Assembly (NCBI RefSeq): GCF_041146795.1
Contig: NC_135170.1
Location: 36,748,159-36,812,158 of the forward strand
DNA from: Maylandia zebra
Lineage: Eukaryota > Chordata > Actinopteri > Cichliformes > Cichlidae
Length of the DNA: 64,000 bases
Direction: 5' to 3'
Under the pieces are notes generated by a model. That model ran no database searches. It was not told the origin of the DNA and was given only the letters and a program-made list of their open reading frames with translations. The position numbers and the translations under genes are program-made. Below, in pieces: positions 1 through 13,300 of this stretch. How positions within the stretch are numbered: position 1 is the first letter of the stretch; each line of letters opens with the position of its first letter.

Positions 1-66
1 CAGGAAGTCAAAAATCTGGGCATGAGGACATGAAGTAAAACGCGCTAAGCGAGGGCGGGGCCTTAC

Positions 67-3000
67 ACTGGTGACCTTGCGGTAGATCTGGCCAGCGTTC
101 TGACACTCAGAGTATGGATACTCGGAGGTCGCCATCTCCAGGATGCACATGCCGAAGGCGTAAATGTCCACGGCCTCATCGTACTTCTCCTCATACATCT
201 CTGGAGCCATGAACTCTGGAGTTCCTGAATGCACCACCAGAAAAACCATGAAGCAGCTTTTTGGGCCCACTGACTTTCTGAGGTCATGGAGGGTTACAGA
301 CTGTCTCTTACCAATCACACTCTTAGCGAACGAGGCCTTCTTGAGTGTGGCGAGGCCCAGATCTCCGATCTTGACGGAGGCCGTGGGCCCGGTGATGAAG
401 ATGTTGTCACACTTGAGGTCTCGGTGAATGATCGGGGGGCAGCGTGAGTGCAGGAAGTGAAGCCCCTTTAGGATCTGGAGGCTCCAACGCTGCAGCAGCT
501 TCAGTTTCATCTGACGGAACCTGCGCAGGTACCTGGACGAGTTTAAAGAAAGACAGACGAGATCCAAGAAGTCAAATTAGGATCAATAAATAATTAGAAT
601 AATAACTTTATCTAAATAGCACTTTTCAAAACACGGGGTTACAAAGCGCAGCTGGACACTGATGATAAGTGTACATGTTAAAACTTACAGACATTCATTC
701 AACGCGTGGTTTCAAACTGCGTCAACAAATGAAGGGGAATGAATTAAGGAAACGCTAACCTATAAAAATGAGTTTTCAGCATTCACTAAAACACAAAGTC
801 AGCCAACCTGATAGTCTGAGGAAGGCTGTCCCACAGCCTACAAACTGCGATCATCTCTGGTTTTAAAATCAGAGGGAGGGACAGTCAGAAGGCCCTGATT
901 GGACGATCGGAGAGGCGGGCTGATCAGGTGTTAGAAGCTCAGCTACATAAGCAGGGCCCATCCATGTAGAGCCTTATATGTCAATAACACAATCTTAAAT
1001 CTGAATTATACTGGAACCCAGTGAACGGAGGCAGGGATTGGTGTGATATGTGACTGATAGCTGGTCTTCTGCTTTCTGAACTAATTGGAGATGAGCTATG
1101 GAGAGACGCACGTGAAAGACGCAGTAATCAAGATGTATACTAAAAGTTCAAGATGACTGACTGGCAGTAAAGGTTTGATTGTCACAATATTTCTCAGATG
1201 AAGGAAACAATACTGGCTAACCTTTGAGAGATTCAAAATTCAGGCGGTAATCAAAAGCGATAAAAAGCAGATGATTTGATGTTATTGGCGAGGGGCCGAT
1301 GTACTGATAAACGTCCTTAGAGAAACTGTCTGGGCCGAGCACTAGAACCTCGGTTTTACCAGAGTTGAGATGGAGGAAGTCAGACTACATGCAACTAATA
1401 ATGGCAGAGAAACATTGAAGCAAGAGAGGCTGTTGACATATTACAGTGTGTCATCTGCATAGCAGTGGTAGGAGACTCCATTAAAACCACTGATTAGTTG
1501 ACCCAGAGGTAACATAGACAAAGACAACAGAACTGGTCCAAGGACCGAGCCCTGGGAGACTCCACTGGTGCAGATGAGGACACTGGTTAATATGAATTCT
1601 GAGGAATCTGAAAAGTATAAAGAAACCCATTTGAGACCAGTACCAGCGATGCCGACCCAACAATCTCAACGAGCTGACAAGAAACAGGAAGTTTGGAAAT
1701 TGGCCCAAAATTGTTTAAAAGAGTGGAGGAGGTTTTTTTTAGTACAGGAAAGACACCGGCTGTTTTAAAGTAATCTGGGACACAGCCAGATGTAAGGGAC
1801 TGACAAGAGAGAGAGGCCAGGGGGAGGTGCACATGTGTGAGGCTATATCCAAAAGATCTGTTGGAGAAGTGCTTTGACCTCAGACAACAGAACTGGGTAA
1901 AAGCCTTCGGGTGGTTGAAGAGGCACGGACTGGGTGTGACCTGATATTTTGATCTTGCAGGTGAAGAAACATTTTCCCAGTTATTAGCAGACACTGGAGT
2001 AACAGCAGACTGAAGAGGGTTAGGATGTTTGCTGATGGTGTCAAATAACAACATCGGATTAATCTTTGTTATCGTTACTCACACTAGTAAAATAAGATGT
2101 TGGATGAGTGTGACTAATAACTCCTTCATATGGAGATAGGAAGTCTTGTTCCATCTACCTCCAGGTTTTCTGCACCCTCTTCTTTGGTGGTGGATATGAT
2201 CACTAATCCAGGGGAAGAACTGGTAACGGATTAATCTGACTTTAAATCTGCAACACGATCCAGAATTCATCAGCATGTATTATTTAACCAGTAAACTGAG
2301 TAAATGGTAAATGGCCTGTATTTGTACAGTGCTTTACTAGTCCCTAAGGACACATCCAGGTATCCACCCATTCACACACACATGCACACACTGGTGATGG
2401 CAGCTACATTGTAGCCACAGCCGCCCTGGGGCGCACTGACAGAGTCACTGATATCTGAAAAATTAGTTGTTGATGTACTACGGTGAGAATCAGCATCAAG
2501 TTCCCAAATACAGAGTGTTGAGGAACTACAGAAGAACCAAATGTTCTGGTTCTGGACTCACATCTTGAGGGTCCCGGACGTCATGAGCTCCGTCACCAGG
2601 ATGGTGCATTTGTGTCCCTTCAGCGTCGACTTCCAAGAGTCGTAGAATCGGACGATGTTGGGATGCTGCAGAGCTTTCAGCATCTCCACCTCCTCGTTGA
2701 AGCGCTGACGCTCGGCCTTGTTTAGACGGTGAGTCTGTTACGACACGAACACATGAACATTTCCAATCATTCGCTCGTCCGTGAATTCAGAGATCAGATC
2801 GGCAAAAAACTCCCTGAAAAGCCTTCAGCTAATCCAAAATGCTGCAGCAAGAGTCCTGACAGGGACTAGAAAGAGAGAGCAGATTTCTCCTGTTTTGGCT
2901 TCCTGTTAAATCCAGAATTGAATTCAAAATCCTGCTCCTCACATACAAGGTCTTAAATAATCAGGCCCCATCTTATCTTAATGACCTTGTAGTACCATAT

Positions 3001-4421
3001 CACCCTATTAGAGCGCTTTGCTCTCGCTCTGCAGGCCTACTTGTTGTTCCTAGAGTATTTAAAAGTAGAATGGGAGGCAGAGCCTTCAGTTTTCAGGCCC
3101 CTCTTCTGTGGAACCAGCTTCCAGTTTGGATTCAGGAGACAGACACTATCTCTACTTTTAAGATTAGGCTTAAAACTTTCCTTTTTGCTAAAGCATATAG
3201 TTAGGGCTGGACCAGGTGACCCTGAGTCCTCCCTTAGTTATGCTGCAATAGACGTAGGCTGCCGGGGGATTCCCATGATGCATTGAGTTTTTCCTTTCCA
3301 GTCACCTTTCTCACTCACTATGTGTTAACAGACCTCTCTGCATTGAATCATATCTGTTATTAACCTCTGTCTCTCTTCCACAGCATGTCTTTATCCTGTC
3401 TTCCTTCTCTCACACCAACCAATCACAGCAGATGGCCCCGCCCCTCCCTGAGCCTGGTTCTGCTGGAGGTTTCTTCCTGTTAAAAGGGAGTTTTTCCTTC
3501 CCACTGTTGCCAAAGTGCTGCTCATAGGGGGTCATATGATTGTTGGGTTTTTCTCTGTATCTATAAAGCGCCTTGAGGCGACTTATGTTGTGATTTGGCG
3601 CTATATAAATAAAATTGAATTGAATTGAATCAATGAGGCGGCTCTGACGCAGCTTTGCTGTGAAGGACGCTGAGCCCTCGTACACTAACAGATCTGCTGA
3701 CAGGACAACATACGCTTCTCACATCACTGCAGAGCATGATGGGAAACCAGCACCAAACACACACACGCCGTCTGTACGACGCGTTTCTTTGGTGTATATT
3801 TAATTTTTCTGGTTCACACACACAAGAGCTGTGGTGGCACCAGTCTAACCATTAAACAGACATCAAATCGCACCAAGACATACAATTCAAAAAGTCAAAT
3901 AAATTACACGCAGATTCAGATACTGAAAAGCAGTAAACTAAAAATACAATATTACAACAAAATAAATAAATGGGACAAGAATACATTTAAAAGGAATAAA
4001 CTCACAATAAATAAATAAAGTAATTAAAATAATAAAAATACAGTTAGAAATATAAAACAAAATGAATGATACAGGAACAATAAAAGTCATAAGATTTAAT
4101 TAAACATTTACAAATAAAATAAATGAAATATTTAATGAAATAAAAAATAAAGAACATGTAAATGCTGATTTTAAAACTTCTTGTTTAGACACTGGAGGTT
4201 ACACGCGTAACCCTGGCTCTGCGTCACAATCAATCTACTCACCACGATTTTCACAATAAAAGCATGAAAATAAAGGACCACTAAGAAAATGTTTATTTGT
4301 GTGTAATCTCAGAAGCTGACCAATCACAGGTGAGCACGAAGGCCAGGTGAGAGTGCCTGTAATAATGACCATAAACACAAAGCAGGAAGTTCAGCACAGA
4401 GTTGATCTTTGACCTCTTTGC

Positions 4422-4493
<72 letters not shown>

Positions 4494-7400
4494 CAACAGC
4501 CAGCAGCTGTCCGTCCAATCAGATACTGTGTACGGTACAACAACGCGCTGAGTCACTGTTAACCCTTTATCACACACGTGCTGGTCTATGTGTCCTTGAG
4601 AGGACCGGGCCCCGTGTGTTTTTCACTCTATTAAAGATGAGACGAAAGGACGAAGGACGAGGAAGACAATGGTTTTTGTTGAGCCTGACTGAAGTAGGAG
4701 CTTTAAATCAGTCATAAAGTGTTTTATAACCTCACACATAAATTCCTCAGGACAGTCCCTTCGTATTAAACTTCATGCTGTCCTGACTCAGAGCTGAACC
4801 TTAAACCACAGACGCTCTCATAAAAACCTAAAAAGACAAACAAACCAACCTTACACTGATCTGGTCTGGGACCAGAGGTCTGCAGGCTCTGATGAAACCC
4901 GGTGTGTGACACTCAGCTGTGTGATATTCAGCTCAGCAGGTTTGCATAAACGTTCACTGAGGGGAGAGTCAGTGCTGCTCTGACATGACTGTGCACAGCT
5001 GTCCTGCCTGCATGTGTGCAGCAAACGTGTGCTCAGCCTTCATGGCTGTGAGCATGCTGCTCCTTTACTCACAGTCTGAGTAACAGCCAACAGGGGCACG
5101 CTCCAGCAGACACAGTGGACTCTTCCATTCACACAGCAGATGTGAACCACAGCCTGAGATTAAAGGAAAGAGACACGGTGACGTGGAGTTCCACCTGGCT
5201 GTCACATCACAGTCACTCTCAGTGTCATTGATCTTTCTGAGGTAACTTCACTAATTCCTCCAAACCATCAACGAGCCCATTCCTACAAGACTGCTGGGAG
5301 AAGTCCTGCCATTAGAAAGCAGAGCTCTGCCTCCGTGTACACACCTGTGCTCATAGTCCCAGACACACCTGAGCGATACGGACGCTCTGTACCTGAGGAC
5401 AGCGAGGGGCGTGGCACCTGGATGTGGAAACATCTGTGTGAGCTGTAAATGCTTTGACATTTGTCTTGTTGTGTGAGTCTACCGGAGGTCACTGAGGGTA
5501 ACAGCCAATCACAGCAGACTTTACATTCACAACCATGAGGATGATTTCATGAAACTGATGTGCTGCACGCCACCTCTGCCCCCTCGTCACACTTTCGCAT
5601 CCACAGCACCTTTACTACAACAGCACTGACAGAAATACACGGTTTACTTTCAGAGGAACAGGTTTTCTTACTGCAGCGCAGTGAAGCTCTGATATTTACT
5701 GTGAGGTCGGAGCAGGTCATGATGGTGACACGAGCGCTCCTACAGACTCAGGATTCAATCGCGTTCACAACGACACGCTGCTGACGTCTCTGACTCGCTT
5801 GGAACCGATCTTTGACCTTTACTGTGAAACACTTAAGTATCTGTATCAAGCCTCCATGGAGAATCCTGGCTGACCTGTGACCTCTCAGGAAGTCTCATTT
5901 AGGTTCAAAGTTACTTTATTTAGACTTTACAGAGAAATGATGGCGTTTGTCGTCACAAAACACACCTATGTGAACCTGACACACACATGTTTGGTCATCA
6001 GGCACGATGAGTCTAATACAACAGTTCTTATTAAGTTGAGTGAGAGGAACAAAGCTGTTTCCATAACGCCTCGCCCTGCATCCCGCAGAGGATGGAGCCA
6101 TTATTAGAAGTGATAAATCCTCTGCACCTGTTTAGAGTCCAGGGAGGCTAAACAGGCTGCGACTCACCTGTCAGACGGCAGAGGTCTGAGCGAACCATGC
6201 CACCAAACGAGTCAAATCAGAAACAATCAAATGATTACAGGGAGTGCAGAATTATTAGGCAAGTTGTATTTCTGAGGAATAATTTTATTATTGAACAACA
6301 ACCATGTTCTCAATGAACCCAAAAAACTCATTAATATCAAAGCTGAATGTTTTTGGAAGTAGTTTTTAGTTTGTTTTTAGTTTTAGCTGTTTTAGGGGGA
6401 TATCTGTGTGTGCAGGTGACTATTACTGTGCAGAATTATTAGGCAACTTAACAAAAAACAAATATATACCCATTTCAATTATCTTGGACGTGTGTGATGG
6501 AGCACTGTCCTGCATGAAAATCATGTTTTTCTTGAAGGATGCAGACTTCTTCCTGTACCACTGCTTGAAGAAGGTGTCTTCCAGAAACTGGCAGTAGGAC
6601 TGGGAGTTGAGCTTGACTCCATCCTCAACCCGAAAAGGCCCCACAAGCTCATCTTTGATGATACCAGCCCAAACCAGTACTCCACCTCCACCTTGCTGGC
6701 GTCTGAGTGGGACTGGAGCTCTCTGCCCTTTACCAATCCAGCCACGGGCCCATCCATCTGGCCCATCAAGACTCACTCTCATTTCATCAGTCCATAAAAC
6801 CTTAGAAAAACCAGTCTTGAGATATTTCTTGGCCCAGTCTTGACGTTTCAGCTTGTGTGTCTTGTTCAGTGGTGGTCGTCTTTCAGCCTTTCTTACCTTG
6901 GCCATGTCTCTGAGTATTGCACACCTTGTGCTTTTGGGCACTCCAGTGATGTTGCAGCTCTGAAATATGGCCAAACTGGTGGCAAGTGGCATCTTGGCAG
7001 CTGCACGCTTGACTTTTCTCAGTTCATGGGCAGTTATTTTGCGCCTTGGTTTTTCCACACGCTTCTTGCGACCCTGTTGACTATTTTGAATGAAACGCTT
7101 GATTGTTTGATGATCACGCTTCAGAAGCTTTGCAATTTTGAGACTGCTGCATCCCTCTGCAAGATATCTCACTATTTTTGACTTTTCTGAGCCTGTCAAG
7201 TCCTTCTTTTGACCCATTTTGCCAAAGGAAAGGACGTTGCCTAATAATTATGCACACCTGATATAGGGTGTTGATGTCATTAGACCACACCCCTTCTCAT
7301 TACAGAGATGCACATCACCTAATATGCTTAATTGGTAGTAGGCTTTCGAGCCTATACAGCTTGGAGTAAGACAACATGCATGAAGAGGATGATGTGGACA

Positions 7401-8664
7401 AAATACTCATTTGCCTAATAATTCTGCACTCCCTGTATTATTATTATTTATTAAACGTGACAAACTTCATCTAATATTCTCTGTTAGACGGTATCAGGAA
7501 GTGACACGATGCAAACAGGCAGACAGAAAGATGAGAAACACTGGATTCCTCAGCAGCTGTGCTGGCAGAGTTTAAACAGGTCTGTTTTCATCCACCTGCT
7601 ACAAGTTTATTAACACTTTAACTGGATTATTCTGACAGAACGAGCTCACAGATGAGTAAAGCGCTGCAGTGTTTGGGAGTATGTGGCGTCTACAGCTGCT
7701 GATAACGGTGAAGGTAAAGTTGGGAGGCAAACCCATCGAAGCTCACCTCCGTTTATCTCACAGGCGTGCCGCGCCCTTCGGCAGTATCTATGGGCGTCTC
7801 CGGCCACCAGCTTGCTTTCAGTTAAACAGAACCAGCTCGTCTAACGTCGTTTCACACCAAACGCCGAGCAAAGCTTCGCCTCGTGTTGCTCGCACGTTTA
7901 CAGTCGCCGGTCTGTTTGTGGACACAAATGTTCACCTGTGACGACCAGCGAAAGAACAACCGTTTGTCCACAAACAGGGAGACGTCTTCACCTGGCCGCG
8001 GCGAGCTGGCACCGACACCTGCTCAGACTGAACGCCGCAGGAGGAGCACCCCGCGACCCCGACCCTGGACCTCGCTCTGACTGACGATAGCCTTAGTTTG
8101 ATGCTCTCAGCAGTGCCGCGCTTTTTTGGGGAGTTATTGCAGAAATGCATCTTGGGAGTTGTGGCCAATCATGTTCCTGTTAGTTTTACAGATGGGTCAC
8201 TGTCAGAAGGCGTGCTCATTAGTGCCGGTGTGTGAACTCATGTCGATGATGATGATGATGAAGAGTCTGAGAGCGTGCAGCTCGCTCAGCCCTGAGGACG
8301 GAGGCGCGTCCTCGCAGACACAAACTCAGGTGTGTTAAACATTTACCAAACCTAAAGGTCCTCATTCTGAGCCAATCAGAGCTCACGGTCTGAGGCATCA
8401 GCCAATAAAAGCATAAAACCGACCTCAGAGCTCAAACACACAAACTGACCTGAGATAAGAAACAAACAAGTACAAACAAACGATTATTGTTGTTTAGTAA
8501 ATAATAAAAACAAATCTTTACTTTTACCACTATTACTGTGTGTGTGTGTGTGCATGTGTGCGTGTGTGCATGCGTGTGTGTGTGTGCATGTGTGCGTGTG
8601 TGCATGCGTGTGTGTGTGTGCATGTGTGCGTGTGTGCATGCGTGTGTGTGTGTGCATGTGTGTG

Positions 8665-8709
<45 letters not shown>

Positions 8710-9114
8710 ATGTGTGTGTGTGTGTGCATGTGTGTGTGTTACCTGCAGCTCACACCAGGCCACCTCCACCGTGGTCTCGGTGTCGAGTCCTTTGTAAACC
8801 GCCTTAAAGGATCCTCGTCCGATCTCGATGTCGAACTTGAGGAATCGTCCATCGGGCGATGAAGCTACCGCCTGTGTCTCTGCTTCGTCGCGCTCTTCCT
8901 CCTTCTGTTGCCATGGTAACACCTCCCTGTTTGACAGCACTGCGGCCGCCTCCTCCCCAGAGTCCGAGCTGCCGTCCTGAGGCTTAACCGCAGCATCTGA
9001 TTGGCTGGCGGGGTCGTCCTTCGATGTGGTCATGTCCGACTCCTCTTCATTCTCTTGTTGTTTTTCTTCTTCAGGTCTTTTTTTGCTGTCGCTGTCAGGG
9101 GTCCAAGGCAGCAT
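67..9114 (-). CDS. wnk4: WNK lysine-deficient protein kinase, 5' part (partial, continues beyond window start)
   Basis: Cytosolic Ser/Thr kinase of the WNK family; known members phosphorylate SPAK/OSR1 and so control cation-chloride cotransport. Four coding exons on the minus strand join in frame: 8743-9114, 2562-2734, 312-532 and 67-224, each with GT/AG borders; later exons lie outside the window. The first ~90 residues are acidic and low-complexity. The kinase domain then opens with the glycine loop [11 protein letters not shown], which carries the WNK-type catalytic lysine, and VAWCEL has Cys where most kinases have Lys. Further along are [16 protein letters not shown] (DLG in place of DFG) and [17 protein letters not shown]. 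The segment [17 protein letters not shown] and HFLHSR fit WNK4 better than WNK1, which is why wnk4 is chosen; a fish paralogue is possible. The start ATG at 9114 is the first in the open frame; an upstream exon cannot be excluded. The introns carry L2, SINE and Tc1 insertions. Confidence 0.92.
800..2060 (-). mobile_element. degenerate L2-like LINE reverse transcriptase relic
   Basis: Read on the minus strand, broken frames show [20 protein letters not shown] and then [12 protein letters not shown] near 1680-1830. GSVLGP and YADDT follow near 1445-1565, and [10 protein letters not shown] lies near 830. These are reverse-transcriptase blocks in the L2/CR1 order. Stops and frameshifts are frequent, so it is an old, dead copy. 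It lies in the wnk4 intron between exons 2 and 3. Confidence 0.75.
2303..2445 (-). repeat. partial SINE (same family as 51408-51695)
   Basis: The stretch beginning with the taaatggtaaatggcctgt block and continuing through the 'cactggtgatggcagctaca' block repeats the sequence at 51408-51520. The tRNA-like end is missing here. It lies in the wnk4 intron between exons 2 and 3. Confidence 0.6.
2805..3632 (+). mobile_element. L2/Maui-like LINE, 3' end (5' truncated)
   Basis: The copy starts in the last coding block of the reverse transcriptase ([17 protein letters not shown]-like reading near 2820-2880) and runs through the 3' UTR. It ends in the tail 'gaattgaattgaat' after a ggcgctatataaataaaa block. 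The same 3' end recurs at 57476-57914 (inverted), 61419-62052 and, as a short tail, 50150-50263. It lies in wnk4 intron 1 and has no intact frame. Confidence 0.8.
3633..4423. other. A/T-rich intron sequence, nothing recognised
   Basis: wnk4 intron 1 sequence rich in aaataaa runs. No coding similarity or repeat family was recognised. Confidence 0.5.
4424..4491. repeat. (GT)n microsatellite
   Basis: A pure GT dinucleotide run of about 68 bases in wnk4 intron 1. Open frames across it are artefacts. Confidence 0.97.
4492..6237. other. wnk4 intron 1 sequence, nothing recognised
   Basis: About 1.7 kb of unique-looking intron sequence. Short open frames here show no family motifs and are treated as chance. 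Confidence 0.5.
6238..7435 (-). mobile_element. Tc1/mariner-like element with internally deleted transposase, copy 1
   Basis: The 1198-bp element lies in wnk4 intron 1. Outer terminal inverted repeats start cagggagtgcagaattatta and are flanked by a TA duplication (6236-6237 and 7436-7437). Similar inner repeats near 6427 and 7240 give the IR/DR layout of many Tc1 elements. The minus-strand frame (7217 to 6423, 264 residues) begins [15 protein letters not shown], has an HTH N-terminus, and carries the first two catalytic Asp in WTDEM and FMQDSAPSH. About 20 residues after the second Asp the frame runs straight into the inner repeat. The C-terminal catalytic part with the third acidic residue is therefore missing, and the product should be inactive. 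Copy 2 at 47996-49192 has the same break. Confidence 0.93.
7436..8536. other. wnk4 intron 1 sequence, nothing recognised
   Basis: About 1.1 kb between the Tc1-like element and a microsatellite. No gene or repeat was recognised, and the open frames are short and featureless. Confidence 0.5.
8537..8739. repeat. compound GT/GCATGT microsatellite next to wnk4 exon 1
   Basis: GT runs are interrupted by regular gcatgtgtgc and gcatgcgtgt blocks forming a higher-order repeat. It starts only a few bases inside the intron from the wnk4 exon 1 donor at 8742-8741. Several open frames here, including the tail of the first wnk4 frame, are read-through of the repeat. Confidence 0.95.
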
Positions 9115-10136
9115 CCTCCACCTGTGTCAGCTGACTGGTGGTGATGTCTGAGTAGGAGGAGCTGTGGGAGGGTCGATGGAGACACGAGATGTTAAACATC
9201 ACCATGACGACACACCAACATACAACAACTGCATAACCTGAGCGTCACACAACATACGACCTGATGAATCGGTGCAGCATCGACTCATTTAAACTTGTTG
9301 ATCCGATCAGTATCAGAGGGCGTTAATGAAAAGAATAACAGGTGCAGGGGCAGCAACGACACACCCCCTGAAACAGGAAACAGGTGGAGGTCGCTGACAC
9401 TTCCCCTCCTCATCTGACTGCTTTTCACCAGATGTGCATCTGGCTGGGGTCAGTGTGAGGCCATACCTGCAGCCTATAAAGGGCGTCCGTCACTTCCACT
9501 TAACCCACCAGCAGGACCAGTATCTGCTCCTCTGTGTAAGGATGAGCTCTGCCGGAGCCACAACATGACCTCCAGCAAGAACACTCTGAGCACCGTCACA
9601 GACTCCATGAGGGTGGCCCGAGAGCCCGATGTGAGCCCTGTGCTCCTGCCCAGCACCGTGGAGCCTGACGGGCATGTGCCACAGAGTACCAGAGCTGCCC
9701 TGTGCTTCTCACAGATGTGTGAGCAGCTTCAGCCTGAGCACACGTGACAGACGTGAAGGGTCAGGAGAAGCTGAGGAGAACGCTACGCTGCCTGTAACAT
9801 CGTTCAGAGACTTGATGGCAGATCAGTGATGGTCGGGGGAGGCGTATCCACGGAGGGACACCAGTGTAGCGGGTCCCGCGTTCCTCTGGTGGAAGACGTG
9901 TGGAGGACGAAGGACGTGATGGGCCCACACGCTCGTCTGACCTAAAGCTTGCAGAACATCCGGGACATGATGTCTGTACCTCAGACAGGAGCTCAGACCG
10001 GGTCCAGATCTGAGAGGAGGTCCTTTAGCACGCGCTCGCCCCGACGTTATCATCATGTACATAAAACACGAGGCCACACAAACTACTCACTTGGTTTTAC
10101 TTTGGTCTGATTTTTTAAAGAAACTTCACTGAAGTT
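9115..10136. other. wnk4 upstream region, no gene recognised
   Basis: This holds wnk4 5' flank and probably 5' UTR or promoter. The stretch 9450-10080 is moderately GC-rich and has several short open frames on both strands but no family motif. It may be an old repeat that I could not name. Confidence 0.45.
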
Positions 10137-10191
10137 TTATATACATACATACATATATATATAGTATATATACATACATATATATGTATAT

Positions 10192-10255
<64 letters not shown>

Positions 10256-10328
10256 ACTATATATACATACATACATATATAGTATTTATATACATACATA
10301 CATATACTATATATATGTATGTATATAA
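10137..10328. repeat. TA/TACA-rich low-complexity repeat
   Basis: Alternating atatat, atacatac and gtatatata blocks form a long self-complementary A/T tract. Confidence 0.9.
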
Positions 10329-13300
10329 AAAATGTTACTGATTTTGTTTTCTGCGTAAATCAAGTAAATAAAGTTTATTCGTATTTCGTTTTGATATTCT
10401 ACTTTTTAAAGCACCTGTTTTAAAATGTTTGAAGCACAAAGGAAGTTGTTTACTTCATAAACTATAATACAGTGTGTGTGTGTGTGTGTGTGTGGTACTC
10501 ACGCTGTGTGTGCAGCAGCGGTCACTTCATCAGTCTGACGCCGCAGAAGCAGAAACAGAACAGCAGGTGTTTCAGAGCCGGACTCTGGAAACAGCTTCAG
10601 CTTCTCGGAGCACATACGTCATTTCTGCGCAGGCTGCACGCGCTGCAGAAAGAGAGTGTGAGCACGAGCTCTATCAGCACAGCACAGGCGGCACGAAGTG
10701 CATGAAGCCCCGCCCACCGGACACCTGTCACCTGCCTGATAGAAACAGGAAGCGAACCAGCCCCCGGGCACTGTGTGAGTACTGACATAAGTACTGCATG
10801 TGCTACCAACACGGAGTGCCTGCAGTACTCGGAGCCATGGCTCAGTATTATTGAATAACACACGTTGGATCGGTATTTAATTAGTCCGCGTGCTCGTGAA
10901 GGATGATTTTAGTGCCGTCAGTCGCTCGGTGAAGTCGCGATGAACACACTCGCTCTGCTCAGTGAAAAGTTGCTGGTTTGATTCCAGCCAGAGAGTCTGG
11001 GTCTCGGCAGGAAGGCCAGTGCAGAGCGCCCCCTCGTGGTCGTGTTTATGTCGCTGAAGGTTTTCACTCTGATGATTTTATAGTTGAGATCTAATAAAGA
11101 AAACTGAAGGTAAAATGATTTTAACGGTAAAATAAGGGACAGAAACGTGATGACGCTGTTAGTATAAGAGCAAAGTGAAACTAGTGATAGTGTTAGGCAA
11201 TCGATTGTGTTATTGATTTATTTGCATTTGTTTATTGAGTTTCTCACGGGTGTTTTTATAAAACCACACTGACGTCATTTATTCATTTCTTTAATTATGT
11301 TTTTTTTCTAACAGATTTTTTTTCTTACAGTTTTTCCCTCCGTGGGGTCACGTGACGTTGTTTCTGGTGGACGGCAGTTTTCCTGTCGTTTATTTATTTG
11401 ACTGTATTTATTATTTCGTTTGTGGGCGGAGCTTCGTCTTCAGTCGCTGCCCTGTCAGAGCTGTTCGTCTGTGTCTGGAGCAGCAGCATGTGAGTACAGC
11501 CCTGCTGTTGTTTGTTTGTTTGTTTGTTTGTTTGTTTGTTTGTTTGTTTGTTTGTGCAGTCAGAGATCGGTTTCTGGCTTTTTAGGATGCGTCTCCATGG
11601 TAACAGTCTTGCTTCAAACCAAAAAGCTCTGAAACATTTGGGATGTGAGCAGCACTGACAGCTGCACAGCTTAGTGGAGATACAAGGTTAGCATGGAGGT
11701 AAATATCATGACAGCACTGAGAGTGGGTCCACAGAGGTGGTGATGGAGCTGAAACAGGGTTTAGAATAATATTAAAATAATACTGTATAATAATAACACC
11801 AACAATAATAATAATATAATAATATTGTTGCTAATTTTACATTTGTGGGTGAAGACTTTGTTCTGAGCAGATCAAACATGAAACAAAGGCGCGTGCGTCC
11901 TGTCAGCGTGCGACAGCCCCGTTTCCTGTCCGTGCGGTCAGACCAGAGCGCTCTGATCTCTGATGTTTGTTTGGTGATGTCACAGAGGACCAGTCCTCTG
12001 GATGTGTCTGTGCTTCGGCCTGTTGTCTGAACTAAAACGTTTGACCTCAAATAAAACAGGAGTAAACGTCTGACACAGGGAAGGCGAGCACGCCGCCGGC
12101 CTCCATCACTGACCTACAGTCAGCTTTAGTCTGTGATCCCATGCCAACATCAAACTGAAGTCTGGGCCGGGATGTGATCAGGATGCAGTGCGGCTGGGTC
12201 AGGGTCACACCTGAGTCAGGACCCTGTCAGGGAGGGGCTTGAACGGTTTCCATGGCCACACATTATATCAGCGTTACAGGAGCGTGACGCTTTATGTTCA
12301 AATAATGATGATAAATATTGATGAATACAAAAACACATTTGTGGTCTGTCATGTGACTGCTGTGAAGCGTTGCTCACGACCTCAGCACAGGTGATGATGA
12401 TGATGATGATGATGAACTCACTGCAGCTGTTACAGTACACTGAGTGTGAGGCTTCTGAGTGGGTGGAGGAGCTCAAGTGTTGGGCTGTGTTCACAGTGAG
12501 CGTGGATGGATGTAGTCCTGCGGTCAGCTGGAGGTCACTTCACTGTAATCCTGTCAGTTTCTTATCAACAACAGTTCACTACTGAAAGAGCACAACAGGC
12601 TTTTATTGTGAAAGGCAAGGACAGGAAGAGTCCTTTTGAATAGAAAACACTGAGGAAGAGGAGTCACATGACAGGATGACAGAATTCCTCCTTTTACATG
12701 AGTGCTGAGACAACAGGAAGTTTGAATCTCAGTCAGATTTTTTACCCGGATCAATAAAACATGAACAATGTCACTGATTATTATTGATCTGAGGCTTTAT
12801 TGATCCAGCTAACAGTAAGAACTCGAATTTGTAGCTGTGAACAAAGGCTACGTTTACCACAGTGATGAAAAGTTTCAAAGTAAAAGCCTCGTCGGTGTAG
12901 CGGAGCCCAGAGGAACAGACCAGCAGCTTTAAAGGGTTCGAAGGTTAACTTCTTTTTTCTTCTCTCTTCTTTCTTAATCCCTGTGGGAGGATTTAATCTG
13001 ATAATCTGCTCATTTCCTCGTTGGCTTCATGAATCCGTCTCCTTTATCTTCTTCTCATCCCTTTGTTCTCCTCCTCCTCACTCTGTGTAATCCCCGCCTT
13101 AATCTTTTGTTTTCCTGCTGTTTTGTTACAACATTGTTTTATTCCAGAAACTTCCTCTCCCGGCGCCTGATATCAGTAACGAGTGTTAACAACAAGTTAA
13201 TAATGATTATTGATCAGCTGACCGTGATGGTGTGTTTCTGACGTCTGAGTCTTTATTCCAACAAACATCAGTGTGAGGACTGGAGTCTGCAGGGGGCACC

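Noticed and set aside
8533-8729. Open frames of alternating His-Thr or Cys-Val across CA/GT tracts, including the tail of the first wnk4 frame
   Set aside because: They are read-through of microsatellites. The wnk4 exon ends at the GT donor at 8742-8741.
9474-10077. Cluster of short open frames upstream of wnk4
   Set aside because: No recognisable motif, and overlapping frames on both strands suggest an old GC-rich repeat rather than a gene.
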